From Segatella hominis (GTDB lineage Bacteria > Bacteroidota > Bacteroidia > Bacteroidales > Bacteroidaceae), in the NCBI RefSeq assembly GCF_004535825.1, contig NZ_SGVY01000036.1, positions 1 through 36,290 on the forward strand: a DNA stretch of 36,290 nt, written 5' to 3'. The translations under genes were made by a program, and so were the position numbers. The notes under the pieces are model-generated. The model was not told the origin of the DNA, made no database searches, and saw only the letters and a list, made by a program, of their open reading frames with translations. Each line of letters starts with the position of its first letter. The first letter of the stretch is position 1. Below are positions 24,674 to 34,896 of the stretch, one piece after another.

Positions 24674-25702
24674 TTAGCTATCTGCTTTATCACTGTCATC
24701 GGACAATCGTTTCCGCTCTCTTTCAAAGTTTTCTAAGAAGTGAATTTCTACAGGAGAAAGGTCATTCTTTGTTCGTTCTTTGAATTTGTCGTATTCAGTA
24801 TCAGCCTTTTCCTTTGCCAACTTTGCAGATATCTTACCTGCATGGGTAAGTATGTCTTTTCGAGAGATACGGAGGAAGTCGTCTAGTATGTTAATCCAGT
24901 CCTTCATGTACATAGGGCGATGCTCTTCTGCCTGCATTTCTGCAAAGTCAAGATAGAGACTCACGATGCGATTCAGCGATTTTATCTCGTCTTGTGTGAG
25001 ATAATTCTTCGCAATCTCGGCTTCTGGCTTTGTAGGCATAGCACCTGACCAAGTGGTGAGTCCCATGAAATCTTTTTGGGCATCAGCACGTTCATAGATG
25101 ATTTCTGCTGCAGTATGCCCATGCACAGAATAGTGCATCTTGTTTTGTACCGTCTTGAAGAACTTCTGGGTCATTTCTACACGAGGGTCATAGTCGATAC
25201 TGAGCGCATAGATTTCCAGTATCTTGTGATAGAATACCTTTTCACTAGAACGGATATCCCTAATTCTTGATAGAAGTTCATCGAAATAGTTACCACCGCC
25301 TGCACGTTTCAATAAGTCGTCGTTTAAGGCAAACCCCTTCACGATATACTCCTTTAGCACCTTGGTTGCCCAAATTCGGAATTGTACACCGCGATAAGAA
25401 TGAACACGATAGCCTACGCTGATAATCATGTCGAGGTTGTAATATGATACAAGATGTTCTTGTGTCTTACCTTCTATAGCTCCATGTTTTGTGGTAGTTG
25501 CAAATTTTGCAACTACCATATTTTCATCTAACTCTCCCTCTTCCAACACATTCTTAATGTGTCTGGAAATGGTGGATTTGTTGCGTTGGAAAAGCTCTGC
25601 CATTTGGTCGAGTGACAGCCAAACGGTATCGTCTTGCAACTTTACCTCTATCTTTGATTCTCCATCGGGAGTTTGATATAATAGAAATAGTCCTTTGTCC
25701 AT
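24674..25702 (-). CDS. RhuM family protein
   Basis: A 342-residue cytosolic protein of the RhuM (virulence RhuM) family. N-terminal WLSLDQMAELFQRNKSTISR is a helix-turn-helix-like DNA-binding block; IISVGYRVHSYRGVQFRIWA is the family hallmark. C-terminal regions are helical and highly charged. The start is ATG 25702, which has a good Shine-Dalgarno (AAAGGAG, 25711-25717), rare in this window; the upstream TTG start is poorer. RhuM genes are often near restriction or other mobile defence genes. Here it faces the ATPase/DUF4435 pair, so a defence or accessory-island role is possible. Confidence 0.85.
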   Translation of the reverse strand: MDKGLFLLYQTPDGESKIEVKLQDDTVWLSLDQMAELFQRNKSTISRHIKNVLEEGELDENMVVAKFATTTKHGAIEGKTQEHLVSYYNLDMIISVGYRVHSYRGVQFRIWATKVLKEYIVKGFALNDDLLKRAGGGNYFDELLSRIRDIRSSEKVFYHKILEIYALSIDYDPRVEMTQKFFKTVQNKMHYSVHGHTAAEIIYERADAQKDFMGLTTWSGAMPTKPEAEIAKNYLTQDEIKSLNRIVSLYLDFAEMQAEEHRPMYMKDWINILDDFLRISRKDILTHAGKISAKLAKEKADTEYDKFKERTKNDLSPVEIHFLENFERERKRLSDDSDKADS

Positions 25703-25710
25703 GTTCGTTT

Positions 25711-25717
25711 CTCCTTT
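25711..25717 (-). promoter_or_regulatory. Shine-Dalgarno site of the RhuM gene
   Basis: AAAGGAG on the minus strand, 8 bp before the ATG at 25702. Most other genes here lack such a site, and it decides in favour of ATG 25702 as the start. Confidence 0.6.
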
Positions 25718-25767
25718 ATTCTTCAAAGTTGAGTTTTGGCAGAGATACTTTTATTTCTTTTCAATTT

Positions 25768-26730
25768 TTATACGTATGTTTCCAGGAACTTCAAGGTTCC
25801 TTCTACCTTCAAAGTCTGGGTAGAAGCAGGAATAACGATACTCTCGCCGCCCTGGAGCGTAATCTCATTACCCTCGTTGTCGGTTATCTTTGCCTTGCCC
25901 TTCAGACCGATCAGAATCACGAAACTGTCCAGTTCGGAATAGTCGAGCGTCATAGGCTCATCGAGATCATACACGGCGGTGGTGAAGTATGGACACTCTA
26001 TCATGCCTACACCCTCGTTCTTCATCGGAGTATAATGCTGGCGATAGTCTGCCTGCACGGTATAGTCGATGCACTCGGCAGCCTCCTTGGTGTGGAGCTG
26101 GCGATAGTTGCCATCCTTGTCCTTGCGCTTGTAGTCGTAGATGCGGTAGGTCACATCGCTGGTCTGCTGGATTTCAGTCACGAAACAACCGGTGCCGATG
26201 GCATGAATTCTGCCTGCAGGAATAAAGAAGCAGTCGCCTTCCTTCACGTCATACTGAGCCAGTGCATCCGTGATGGTATCATTCTCCACCATCTCCTTGT
26301 ACTGCTCCGGTGTAATCTGCATCTTCAAGCCATTATAGAGTTTGGCGTCCGGTTCGCTTGGCAATGCATACCACATCTCGGTCTTACCATGCTTCTTGCC
26401 CTGCTTGTGGGCAATCTTATCATTAGGATGCACCTGGATAGAGAGGTCGTTGTTGGCGTCAATAAACTTGATAAGCAATGGAAATTCATTTCCGAAACGC
26501 TTGTAGTTCTCCTCCCCAAGGAAACTTCCCTTGAGTTCTTTCACTACCTCATTGAGGCTCTTGCCCTGCATCTCGCCATCAGCTACGATGCTTTCTTTGC
26601 CTGGTACTCCAGAGATTTCCCAGCTTTCGCCCACCTTCTCCTGCTTTACGTCGAGATGTTTGAAAGCGATAATCTTACTGCCACCCCAGATGGTGGATTT
26701 TAATAGTGGTTGAAATTTTAATGGTTTCAT
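25768..26730 (-). CDS. manA: class I mannose-6-phosphate isomerase
   Basis: A 320-residue zinc enzyme interconverting mannose-6-phosphate and fructose-6-phosphate, of the short class I form. ATG 26730 (MKPLKFQPLLKSTIWGG) is the family's start; the longer frame is noise. Metal and active-site motifs: SIQVHPND, GKTEMWY and PAGRIHAIG. It supplies mannose for catabolism or GDP-sugar synthesis. It is a single gene, with no convincing -7 box upstream. The 26731-26982 spacer contains no other gene; imperfect inverted repeats around 26790-26850 are weak. Confidence 0.92.
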   Translation of the reverse strand: MKPLKFQPLLKSTIWGGSKIIAFKHLDVKQEKVGESWEISGVPGKESIVADGEMQGKSLNEVVKELKGSFLGEENYKRFGNEFPLLIKFIDANNDLSIQVHPNDKIAHKQGKKHGKTEMWYALPSEPDAKLYNGLKMQITPEQYKEMVENDTITDALAQYDVKEGDCFFIPAGRIHAIGTGCFVTEIQQTSDVTYRIYDYKRKDKDGNYRQLHTKEAAECIDYTVQADYRQHYTPMKNEGVGMIECPYFTTAVYDLDEPMTLDYSELDSFVILIGLKGKAKITDNEGNEITLQGGESIVIPASTQTLKVEGTLKFLETYV

Positions 26731-26982
26731 GTTGTATGAAATTTTATTTAGTTGATAAAAATGTGCATGTGCACTGAATTCTCCCAAGGCAATCCGTCGT
26801 GTCAGGATATCCGCTCTGATGGGGAAATGCCTTTCCGACTTTATACCTTATTATATATATAACGCATTTCTTTAGAAAACTACTTAGTTTAGTAAGCGCT
26901 TTTTTTTCCTTTCAAATACCTGAATTCAAATATCTGATATGCTGTCATCTGATATGATTTATCCGACAACTCATTCTGTATA

Positions 26983-28440
26983 TTAGTTCTCCTTCCAGAA
27001 CGCCGGAGTAAAGATTACCAGCACACTGAAAATCTCAAGACGACCAATCAGCATCATCAGCGAGCAGAACCATTTAGCCAGGTCGGGCAGTTCGCTCCAC
27101 GACATGGTAGGTCCGATTTCCGTACCTAAGGTAGGTCCCACATTACCCACGCAACTCAGCGTGATGGTGATGGCATTGGTATTGTCGATGCCCATCGCAA
27201 TCATCGTGAAGGAGATGACCAGACAGATGATGAGATAGGTGGTGAGGAAGGCGAGCAGGGTGACACGCTTCTGCATCGGCACGTTGACACCGTCTATCTT
27301 CAGTGGCAGCACGGCATTCGGATGCAGAATCTGGCGGAACTCATTCTTCACCATTCTCACGAGCATCACGCCACGGATACATTTCAGTCCACCGCTTGTA
27401 CTGCCTGAGCACGCTCCGAAGAACATACATGTAGCCAGGATAACCCAGGTGACATGAGGCCAGAGGGCGGCATCATCATTGAAGAGACCTGTGGTGGTGA
27501 TAAACGAAACCACCTGGAATACGGCGCTGCGGAAGGCATGCTCCAGGTCGTAATTGCGCAGCGTAACCAGTTCTATCATGATGAAGGCGGTGAATGCCAT
27601 GACAAGTAGGGTATAGAACTTGAATTCTGAATTCTTGAACAGATCCTTGATCTTGAACTTGATGACTGCTGCATAGAGCAGCGTGAAATTCACGCCCGAA
27701 AGGAAACAGAAGAAAGCACAGATGTATTCTAATGCCGGCGAATGGAAGAACTCAGTACTGCTGTTGTGAGTAGAGAAACCTCCCGTAGCCGTGGTGGTCA
27801 TCGCGTAGTTGAAACTGTCGAAGAGATTCATTCCCGCTATATAATAGGAGAGGATGCATGCAATGGTGAGCACCAGGTAGACACTCCAGATCCATTTGGC
27901 AGAGGTGGAGAGACGGGGATGCAACTTAGACTTGATGGGTCCCGTGGCCTCTGCCGCAAACACCTTGGTCTGTCCTCCGACAAGCGAAGGCAGCAGGGCG
28001 ATGGTGAAGAACACAATTCCTAATCCGCCTATCCACTGGGTGAGCGACCGCCAGAAGAGCAGTCCGTGGGGGAAACATTCCACATCGTCGAGGATGGTGG
28101 CTCCCGTGGTGGTAAATCCCGACATCGTCTCGAAGTAGGCATCCGTAAAACTGTGGATGTAACCGCTAATCATGAAGGGCAGCGTGCCGAAGAGACTGAA
28201 GACAATCCAGGAGAGCGAAACCACGAGGTAGGCATCACGGCGCGACATCGTATTGTCGGCTCCATGACCTCTCCATTTCAATATCAGTCCGCCTCCGATG
28301 GTGGTAAGTGTAGCCACGATGAAGGCAAAGATGTCGTCCTGCTGATAGTAGAGAGCTACCAGCAGACTGATGAAGAGCAGGAATGCCTCGATGAAGAGGA
28401 GCTGTCCTAAGATCTTATATATCAGTTTACTGTTTATCAT
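26983..28440 (-). CDS. trkH: TrkH potassium uptake channel subunit
   Basis: A 485-residue membrane protein of the Trk/Ktr family with ten or more helices. Four pore-loop segments are visible: TTTGATIL, TATGGFSTHN, ITTTGLF and CVGNVGPTLG. It takes up potassium together with the regulatory subunit TrkA. The start overlaps the trkA stop by 4 bp, so translation is coupled. The third gene of the run is dxs, upstream. Confidence 0.93.
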   Translation of the reverse strand: MINSKLIYKILGQLLFIEAFLLFISLLVALYYQQDDIFAFIVATLTTIGGGLILKWRGHGADNTMSRRDAYLVVSLSWIVFSLFGTLPFMISGYIHSFTDAYFETMSGFTTTGATILDDVECFPHGLLFWRSLTQWIGGLGIVFFTIALLPSLVGGQTKVFAAEATGPIKSKLHPRLSTSAKWIWSVYLVLTIACILSYYIAGMNLFDSFNYAMTTTATGGFSTHNSSTEFFHSPALEYICAFFCFLSGVNFTLLYAAVIKFKIKDLFKNSEFKFYTLLVMAFTAFIMIELVTLRNYDLEHAFRSAVFQVVSFITTTGLFNDDAALWPHVTWVILATCMFFGACSGSTSGGLKCIRGVMLVRMVKNEFRQILHPNAVLPLKIDGVNVPMQKRVTLLAFLTTYLIICLVISFTMIAMGIDNTNAITITLSCVGNVGPTLGTEIGPTMSWSELPDLAKWFCSLMMLIGRLEIFSVLVIFTPAFWKEN

Positions 28441-29780
28441 ATAAAGTACTTCTCAATTTTCTTCATGTTGATGTTGTGGCAGAATACCATCACGGAGTCG
28501 CCCGGTTCTATCTGTGTATGTCCGGAAACGAGCATTCCCTCGCCCTTGCGCACCAGTCCACCGATGGTTACACCGATAGGCATGCCGAGATCTTTCACTG
28601 GTTTCTTGGTTACCTTCGAATCCTCCTTGGCGATAAATTCCGCCACATCGGCATTGGCACTCATGAGGAAGCGCACGTTCATCACGTCGGCATCGAGCAT
28701 CATCTGGTAGATGTAGCTTGCTGCTATCGCCTTCTTATTGATGATGGTACCGATATCGAGACTCTCAGCCATGCTCACGTAATCCACGTTTTCCACCGCA
28801 GCCACGGTCTTTCTCACTCCCAGTCGCTTGGCGGTGAGGCAGGCGAGGATATTGGTTTCGGCATTGCCGGTGAGCGCCACGAAAGCCTGAGTGCTCCTGA
28901 TGCCCTCCTCGGTAAGCAGCGGAATATCGCGACCGTCGCCATGAATGATGAGCGTCTTCCGATCGTCGAGGATGTCATTGAGATATTCACATCTGTGTTC
29001 ATCTATCTCGATGATCTTGGTCTCCATATACTCCGGCATCTTCTTCACGGCTCTCACGGCAGTACGTCCGCCGCCCATGACCATCACGTTCTTCACATCC
29101 ACATAATGCTCCTTGCCCACAATCTTGCGGATGTATGGGATATAGTTGCGGGTAGTCATGAAGTAAGCCAGGTCGTAGAGCTTCAGTTCATCATAACCGC
29201 CCGGGATGATGGTTTCGCTGCCTCGCTTGATGGCCACCACATGGTAAGGGTCGTTGGGACCGCTGATGTCCTTGAGCGGCTTATTGAGAATTTCGCAGGT
29301 TTCGCGCAGTTTGATACCCAGCATGATGAGGGCACCATCGTGCACATCCCATCTCTGGCGCACCCAACTCATCTTCAGTCCGTTGTTGATATCCACGGCG
29401 GCCAGCATCTCCGGATAGATCAGCTTGTCGATGCCCAGTTCGCGGAAGAAATCCTGTGCCTGCTGGTCCATGTATTCCGGATTATCCACCTTGGCAACGG
29501 TGCGCTTGGCTCCGAGTTTCTTGGCAAGGATGCAGGAAGTGATATTCTTGCTCTCCAACGGCGTTACTGCGATGAAGAGGTCGGCATCCTGTATGTCTGC
29601 ATTCTGCAAAATTTTCAGACTGGTAGGCTGTCCCAGCATGGTGAGCAGATCATAGTCAGAACCGATGCTGGCGAGTCGTTCCTCGCTATCATCAATGAGC
29701 GTGATATCCTCCTTGCTTCTGGAGAGCAATCGGGCCAGATGGGTGCCTATGGCGTATGCGCCTGCAATAATGATTTTCAT
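28437..29780 (-). CDS. trkA: TrkA potassium channel regulatory subunit
   Basis: A 447-residue cytosolic protein with two RCK units in tandem. The first nucleotide-binding loop is [10 protein letters not shown] near the N-terminus, the second is [17 protein letters not shown] near residue 228, each followed by a TrkA_C-type part. It gates TrkH in response to NAD(H) or nucleotides. It overlaps dxs by 4 bp and trkH by 4 bp, so all three genes are translated in series. Confidence 0.93.
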   Translation of the reverse strand: MKIIIAGAYAIGTHLARLLSRSKEDITLIDDSEERLASIGSDYDLLTMLGQPTSLKILQNADIQDADLFIAVTPLESKNITSCILAKKLGAKRTVAKVDNPEYMDQQAQDFFRELGIDKLIYPEMLAAVDINNGLKMSWVRQRWDVHDGALIMLGIKLRETCEILNKPLKDISGPNDPYHVVAIKRGSETIIPGGYDELKLYDLAYFMTTRNYIPYIRKIVGKEHYVDVKNVMVMGGGRTAVRAVKKMPEYMETKIIEIDEHRCEYLNDILDDRKTLIIHGDGRDIPLLTEEGIRSTQAFVALTGNAETNILACLTAKRLGVRKTVAAVENVDYVSMAESLDIGTIINKKAIAASYIYQMMLDADVMNVRFLMSANADVAEFIAKEDSKVTKKPVKDLGMPIGVTIGGLVRKGEGMLVSGHTQIEPGDSVMVFCHNINMKKIEKYFI

Positions 29781-31711
29781 TTTTGATTTTCTATTGTTTT
29801 TCTGATGGACTCATTGTCCAGACCGATGATTTCTCTCAGCTGGGCTACGGTTCCATGTTCTACAAATTCGTCTGGAATACCCATCCTCGTTATCTGCGGA
29901 CGGTATCCGTGGTCGCTCATCCATTCCAGTATGGCAGATCCGAATCCTCCCTTTCTCACTCCGTCTTCGATGGTGATGATGCGGTCAAATTTCTTTGCGA
30001 TTTCTTCGAGCAGTGCTTCATCGAGCGGCTTGAGGAATCGCATATCGTAGTGGGCAATGCTCAATGCAGAAGCTGTCTTCTTGTCTGCCTCAGAATTGCC
30101 TTTATTTTCATTTTCTATTTCAGCAATCACCTTTTCCACATCGTTTCCGATAGGTCCCAGGGTAAGTACCGCCACGTCATCGCCGTCTTTCAACTTGCGT
30201 CCGGTACCGGTCTTGATTTCCTCCATCTCGTTCTTCCAATCTACCAGCACGCCCTTGCCTCTCGGATAGCGAATCACATAGCTGCCCTGTCCCGGGAGCT
30301 GGGCTGAGTACATCAGATTGCGCAGTTCATGCTCGTCCATAGGCGATGCGATGGTGAGGTTAGGTATCGGGCGGAGCGCTGCCAGGTCGAAAGCACCGTG
30401 GTGGGTAGGTCCGTCTTCGCCTACCAGTCCGGCACGGTCCAGACAGAGTACTACAGGCAGATTGAGCAGCGCCATGTCGTGGATGATATTATCATAGGCT
30501 CTCTGTGCAAACGAACTGTAGATATTGCAGAAAGGTTGCAGTCCGTCCTTCGCCATACCGGCAGAGAAAGTCACGGCATGTCCTTCTGCGATACCCACGT
30601 CGAACACACGGTCGGGCATCGCCTTCATCATGATATTCATCGAGCAACCGGTAGGCATGGCAGGTGTCACACCCACGATCTTCTGGTTCTTCTCCGCCAG
30701 TTCGAGCAGGGTATTTCCGAAAACATCCTGGAACTTAGGAGGCTGGTTGCTGGTATCAGCGATGATACGCTCTCCAGTCTCCGGGTCGAATTTGCCTGGC
30801 GCATGCCAGATGGTGGCACTCTTCTCGGCAGGTTCATAACCCTTGCCCTTGGTGGTATGGAGATGCAGGAGCTTAGGTCCCTTCATGTCCTTGAGCTGCA
30901 TGAGAACCCTTACTACCTCCTTTACGTCATGACCATTGAAAGGTCCGAAATATCGGATGTTCATTCCCTCGAAGATGTTCTGCTGATGGCTGAGTGCCGA
31001 CTTCAGTGCATTGTTGAGCCGTATGATGCCCTTCTTGCGGTCTTCATTGAGATAGCCCTTGGAATGGAGCCACTGTGAAGCCTTGAAGCGCAACTTGTTG
31101 TAGGTCTCGTTGGTGTCGAGATTGAGGAGATATTTCTCCATACCTCCCACCGCCCGGTCGATACTCATATCATTATCATTCAGGATGATGAGCATGTTGT
31201 TGGGGGTGCTGGAAACATTATTGAGTCCCTCGAAGGCAAGTCCGCCACTCATGGCACCATCGCCTATCACCGCCACGGTATGCCGGTTTTCCTTGCCCGT
31301 CTTCTTGGCTGCCACTGCCATACCCAACGCTGCTGAGATGGAATTGCTGGCATGACCGCAGGCGAAGGTATCATATTCGCTCTCTAAGGGTGAAGGGAAA
31401 GGACGGATGCCGTGCAGCTTCCTGTTGGTGCAGAAAGAATCGCGGCGACCGGTAAGAATCTTATGACCATAAGCCTGGTGGCCCACATCCCAAACGATGC
31501 GGTCCTCAGGAGTATTGAATACGTAATGTAGGGCTACAGTTATCTCGACTACGCCAAGTGAAGACGCAAAGTGACCAGGATTTACGGCTACCTCGTCGAT
31601 GATGTCTTCCCTCAGTTCCTTGCAGACTTGGGGAAGCTGGTCAATACTCAACTTCCTCAAATCGTCTGGGTATTTTATCTTGCTTAAAAGACTAAACTTT
31701 TCTTGATCCAT
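29777..31711 (-). CDS. dxs: 1-deoxy-D-xylulose-5-phosphate synthase
   Basis: A 644-residue TPP enzyme making DXP from pyruvate and glyceraldehyde-3-phosphate, the first step of the MEP isoprenoid pathway. The start is ATG 31711 (MDQEKFSLL). The -7 box at 31736-31743 shows that the longer frame is not used. Diagnostic blocks are [34 protein letters not shown] with NDNDMSID (TPP/Mg), and [13 protein letters not shown]. It is the first gene of a coupled operon with trkA and trkH. This order is, to my knowledge, typical for Bacteroidales. Confidence 0.95.
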   Translation of the reverse strand: MDQEKFSLLSKIKYPDDLRKLSIDQLPQVCKELREDIIDEVAVNPGHFASSLGVVEITVALHYVFNTPEDRIVWDVGHQAYGHKILTGRRDSFCTNRKLHGIRPFPSPLESEYDTFACGHASNSISAALGMAVAAKKTGKENRHTVAVIGDGAMSGGLAFEGLNNVSSTPNNMLIILNDNDMSIDRAVGGMEKYLLNLDTNETYNKLRFKASQWLHSKGYLNEDRKKGIIRLNNALKSALSHQQNIFEGMNIRYFGPFNGHDVKEVVRVLMQLKDMKGPKLLHLHTTKGKGYEPAEKSATIWHAPGKFDPETGERIIADTSNQPPKFQDVFGNTLLELAEKNQKIVGVTPAMPTGCSMNIMMKAMPDRVFDVGIAEGHAVTFSAGMAKDGLQPFCNIYSSFAQRAYDNIIHDMALLNLPVVLCLDRAGLVGEDGPTHHGAFDLAALRPIPNLTIASPMDEHELRNLMYSAQLPGQGSYVIRYPRGKGVLVDWKNEMEEIKTGTGRKLKDGDDVAVLTLGPIGNDVEKVIAEIENENKGNSEADKKTASALSIAHYDMRFLKPLDEALLEEIAKKFDRIITIEDGVRKGGFGSAILEWMSDHGYRPQITRMGIPDEFVEHGTVAQLREIIGLDNESIRKTIENQK

Positions 31712-31735
31712 GTGTTCAACTCGTGAATAACTCTG

Positions 31736-31743
31736 CAAAGATA
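31736..31743 (-). promoter_or_regulatory. -7 box of the dxs-trkA-trkH operon
   Basis: The minus strand reads TATCTTTG followed by CA, 25 bp before the dxs ATG. No clear -33 is seen. Confidence 0.65.
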
Positions 31744-31807
31744 ATGCTTTTTTGCTAATCCTAATCATATTTATCCCGATAATTTCGGTTTTTCAGTTTT
31801 TTCTTTG

Positions 31808-31815
31808 TATTTTTG
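31808..31815 (+). promoter_or_regulatory. -7 box of a long-leader transcript into pepC
   Basis: TATTTTTG followed by CA on the plus strand, about 200 bp before the peptidase ATG. If used, it gives a leader of ~190 nt. Confidence 0.45.
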
Positions 31816-31866
31816 CACAGAAATGTTGTCTTTTGGTGGGGGAATTGCATCATAAAAGCATAAAAA

Positions 31867-31901
31867 TGCTTGATAAAGTCATGGTAAAACATGATCAAGC
31901 A
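31867..31901 (+). promoter_or_regulatory. hairpin in the pepC leader
   Basis: tgcttgat / atcaagca (8 bp, perfect), with an inner catg / catg pair around a 6-base loop. It lies about 50 bp after the putative start of transcription and is followed by repeats of aattgcaaaa. Possible attenuator or leader element; no known riboswitch was recognised. Confidence 0.4.
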
Positions 31902-32015
31902 ATATATTAAGGTATGATGATGGCAAGTTAATTGCAAAATAATTGCAAAAAATCAAGAAGACAGTACCCCAATCTATTCGTAAAAACGTAATAATAAACA
32001 AATAACACATATATT

Positions 32016-33422
32016 ATGAGAAAAAATGTAATCTTGATGGGAGCCTTGCTGATGGCTTCTATGTCGATGATGGCGCAGACCGGTAAGGGAGGCATCTCTA
32101 CCCAGATGATCCAGCAGATGGAGAAATCACAGAAGGGCGGTACTGCCGAGAAGGCTCTCTTCAATGCCATCGCCAATAATAATATCGACGACCTGGTGAA
32201 AAATCCAGCCAATGCTGCTGCCGTGGATACTCATTTCAGTATCGAGACTCCGCAGCAGTCTATCCACAACCAGTTGAGTTCCGGCCGCTGCTGGATGTTC
32301 AGTGGTTTCAATGTGCTCCGCTCTAACTTCGCCCTCAACGACAAGCAGGGTAGAGTGGTGGAATTCTCGCAGGACTATCTCTTCTTCTACGACCAGTTGG
32401 AGAAGGCCAACCTCATGCTGCAGGGTGTTATCGACCTGGGCAAGAAGGATATCGAGGACCCTCAGGTGCAGTTCTTCTTCAAAAATCCGCTCAACGATGG
32501 CGGTACTTTCTGTGGTGTTGCCGATTTGGCAAGCAAGTATGGTCTCGTACCAATGAGTGCCCAGCCTGAGACTTTCTCAAGCAACAATACTTCCAAGATG
32601 AGCCGTCTCGTAAGCAGCAAGCTCCGCGAGTATGGTCTGGAACTCCGCAAGATGGTGGCTCAGGGCAAGAAGTCGGCAGCTATCCAGGCTCGCAAGAACG
32701 AAATGCTCGGTCAGGTTTATCGCATGCTGAGTCTTACTCTCGGCGAACCGGTAAAGGAATTTACCTATGCTTTCCGCGACAAGGATGGCAAGCAGGTTGG
32801 CGAGGCGAAGAAGTATACTCCTAAGAGTTTCTATGAGGAAACCGTAGGCAAGGACCTGAACGGTACCTTCCTGATGGTGATGAACGATCCCCGCCGTCCT
32901 TATCACAAGACCTACGAGGTGGAATACGACCGTCATACTTACGATGGTCACAACTGGAAATACCTGAACCTGCCGATGAAGGAAATCGCTGATCTCGCCA
33001 TCGCTTCACTCAAGGGCGGACAGAAGATGTATTCCAGCTATGATGTGGGCAAGCAGCTCGACCGCAAGCGTGGTTATCTGGCTACCGACAACTTCGACTA
33101 TGGTACTCTCTTCGGCACCTCCTTTGGTATGGACAAGGCTCAGCGTATCTCTACTTTCGACAGTGGTTCTACTCATGCTATGACCCTCACCGCTGTGGAT
33201 CTCGATGCCAATGGCAAGCCGGTCAAGTGGAAGGTGGAAAACAGTTGGGGTGCTGACAATGGCTTCTCCGGTTGCTTCATCATGACCAACGACTGGTTTA
33301 ATGAGTATATGTTCCGCTTGGTAGTAGATAAGAAATTCGCTTCTGAGCAGTTGCAGAAGGAGTTCGATCAGAAGCCAACCATGCTGACTCCAGACGATCC
33401 TTTGTTCCAGTTGGAAGATTAG
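32016..33422 (+). CDS. pepC: exported C1 peptidase, aminopeptidase C/bleomycin hydrolase type
   Basis: A 468-residue papain-family peptidase. A signal peptide (VILMGALLMASMSMMAQ) shows export, unlike the cytosolic PepC of lactic acid bacteria. The catalytic triad is visible: Cys92 in SSGRCWMFSG, His387 in STHAMT, Asn409 in VENSWG. The length is as expected for the PF03051-type family. The family removes N-terminal residues from peptides. It lies upstream of the cysteine desulfidase-like gene, 121 bp away, with a tandem repeat array between them. The role in envelope peptide use is inference. Confidence 0.92.
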   Translation: MRKNVILMGALLMASMSMMAQTGKGGISTQMIQQMEKSQKGGTAEKALFNAIANNNIDDLVKNPANAAAVDTHFSIETPQQSIHNQLSSGRCWMFSGFNVLRSNFALNDKQGRVVEFSQDYLFFYDQLEKANLMLQGVIDLGKKDIEDPQVQFFFKNPLNDGGTFCGVADLASKYGLVPMSAQPETFSSNNTSKMSRLVSSKLREYGLELRKMVAQGKKSAAIQARKNEMLGQVYRMLSLTLGEPVKEFTYAFRDKDGKQVGEAKKYTPKSFYEETVGKDLNGTFLMVMNDPRRPYHKTYEVEYDRHTYDGHNWKYLNLPMKEIADLAIASLKGGQKMYSSYDVGKQLDRKRGYLATDNFDYGTLFGTSFGMDKAQRISTFDSGSTHAMTLTAVDLDANGKPVKWKVENSWGADNGFSGCFIMTNDWFNEYMFRLVVDKKFASEQLQKEFDQKPTMLTPDDPLFQLED

Positions 33423-33432
33423 TCTTGAAAAA

Positions 33433-33533
33433 TAATAGGAGTATTCTCGGAATAATAGAACAGTTCCTGATGTAATAGGAAAGTTCTCTAAGTAATAGAA
33501 GTATTCCTGATTAAAATAGAATGTTCTTGATTC
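33433..33533. repeat. 20-bp tandem repeat, about 5 units
   Basis: The word taatagga or taatagaa recurs at 33433, 33453, 33473 and 33493 (exactly 20 bp), with a diverged fifth unit from 33513, each followed by a block like gttcctga. It fills the spacer between the peptidase and the cyuA-like gene and ends about 10 bp before the latter's ATG. Confidence 0.85.
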
Positions 33534-33543
33534 ATATATAAAA

Positions 33544-34836
33544 ATGCAAGAGAAGAAAATCAGAGAGCGCATTATTTCGCTCGTCAATAAGGAGGTAGTT
33601 CCTGCCATCGGTTGTACAGAACCGATGGCTGTAGCATTGTGTACGGCAAAGGCCGCAACGACTTTAGGCAGACGTCCGGATCGCATTGAAGTGTTCTTGA
33701 GTCCCAACATGCTCAAGAATGCGATGGGCGTGGGAATCCCAGGCACAGGAATGATTGGTCTGCCTATCGCAGTTTCGTTAGGTGCCCTTATCGGCAAACC
33801 GGAATATGAGTTGGAGGTGTTGAAAGATCTCACTCCTGCCACGCTCGAACAGGGGAAGCGATACATCAATGATGCTGATATTGACATCAAACTCAAGCAG
33901 GGAAATGTCGATAAACTCTATATAGAGGTTGTTTGCCGTGCTGGCAGCGATATGGCTACGGCCATTATCTCCGGTAGTCATACCCACTTCGTGTATGTGG
34001 AGCGCAATGGTGAGGTGGTGATGGATAACCGTGGCGGTCATGGTGGTAGTGATGAAGAGGAGGATGATATCCAACTCAACTTCCGCCTGGTATATGATTT
34101 CGCCACAACGGCTCCGCTCGATGAAATCTCTTTCATCCTCAAGACCAAGGAGTATAATATGAAGGCTGCCGAGGAATCTATCAAGGGCAACTACGGCCAC
34201 TGTTTGGGCAAGACGATGGACCGTCCTTTGAGTCATGGTATCTTCGGCGATAATATTTTCTCGCATATCCTCTCGCGCACAGCTTCTGCCTGCGATGCCC
34301 GTATGGGTGGAGCCATGATTCCTGTGATGAGCAATAGTGGTAGTGGCAACCAGGGTATCTGTGCTACCAACCCAGTGGTGGTTTATGCCATGGAGAACGA
34401 GAATACTGAGGAAGAACTGATCCGTGCCCTGATGCTCAGTCATCTTACCGCCATCTACATCAAGCAGAGCTTGGGCAAACTCTCTGCCCTCTGCGGTTGC
34501 GTGGTAGCCAGCACGGGCAGCAGTTGCGGTATTACCTATCTGATGGGTGGCGACTATACCCGCATCTGCAATTCTGTGAAGAACATGGTGGCCAACCTCA
34601 CCGGTATGATCTGTGATGGAGCTAAACCAAGTTGTGCCTTGAAGATTTCCTCAGGAGTGAGTACTGCGCTCCTCTCAGCTCTCCTCTCTATGGAGGGCAA
34701 GTGCGTAACCTCTGCCGAGGGTATCGTAGATGATGATGTGGATAAGTGCATCCACAATCTGACATCCATTGGTGCTGATGCGATGAGAGCTACCGATGAC
34801 ATGGTGCTCGATATCATGACGCATAAGAGCTGCTAA
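33544..34836 (+). CDS. cyuA: L-cysteine desulfidase-like enzyme (CyuA/UPF0597)
   Basis: A 430-residue protein of the UPF0597/serine dehydratase alpha-like family (E. coli CyuA/YhaM). Conserved cysteines that may hold an iron-sulfur cluster are at Cys24 (IGCTEP), in STGSSCGITYLMGG and in MICDGAKPSCALKIS. It would release sulfide, ammonia and pyruvate from cysteine. The start ATG 33544 fits the family N-terminus. It is followed by a strong terminator. With cysK/metY at 17-19 kb, the window holds both synthesis and breakdown of cysteine. Confidence 0.88.
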   Translation: MQEKKIRERIISLVNKEVVPAIGCTEPMAVALCTAKAATTLGRRPDRIEVFLSPNMLKNAMGVGIPGTGMIGLPIAVSLGALIGKPEYELEVLKDLTPATLEQGKRYINDADIDIKLKQGNVDKLYIEVVCRAGSDMATAIISGSHTHFVYVERNGEVVMDNRGGHGGSDEEEDDIQLNFRLVYDFATTAPLDEISFILKTKEYNMKAAEESIKGNYGHCLGKTMDRPLSHGIFGDNIFSHILSRTASACDARMGGAMIPVMSNSGSGNQGICATNPVVVYAMENENTEEELIRALMLSHLTAIYIKQSLGKLSALCGCVVASTGSSCGITYLMGGDYTRICNSVKNMVANLTGMICDGAKPSCALKISSGVSTALLSALLSMEGKCVTSAEGIVDDDVDKCIHNLTSIGADAMRATDDMVLDIMTHKSC

Positions 34837-34896
34837 TAGAACAACAGCCATCCCATCGTGTACATACGAATAGGAGACTCTGACACATTATATATA

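Noticed and set aside
25612-26703. 363-codon plus-strand frame opposite manA
   Set aside because: Shadow of manA codon bias; no recognisable domain.
28476-29786. 436-codon plus-strand frame opposite trkA
   Set aside because: His-rich antisense shadow of trkA with no plausible product.
31712-31768. N-terminal extension of dxs
   Set aside because: It covers the -7 box and is absent from the family pattern.
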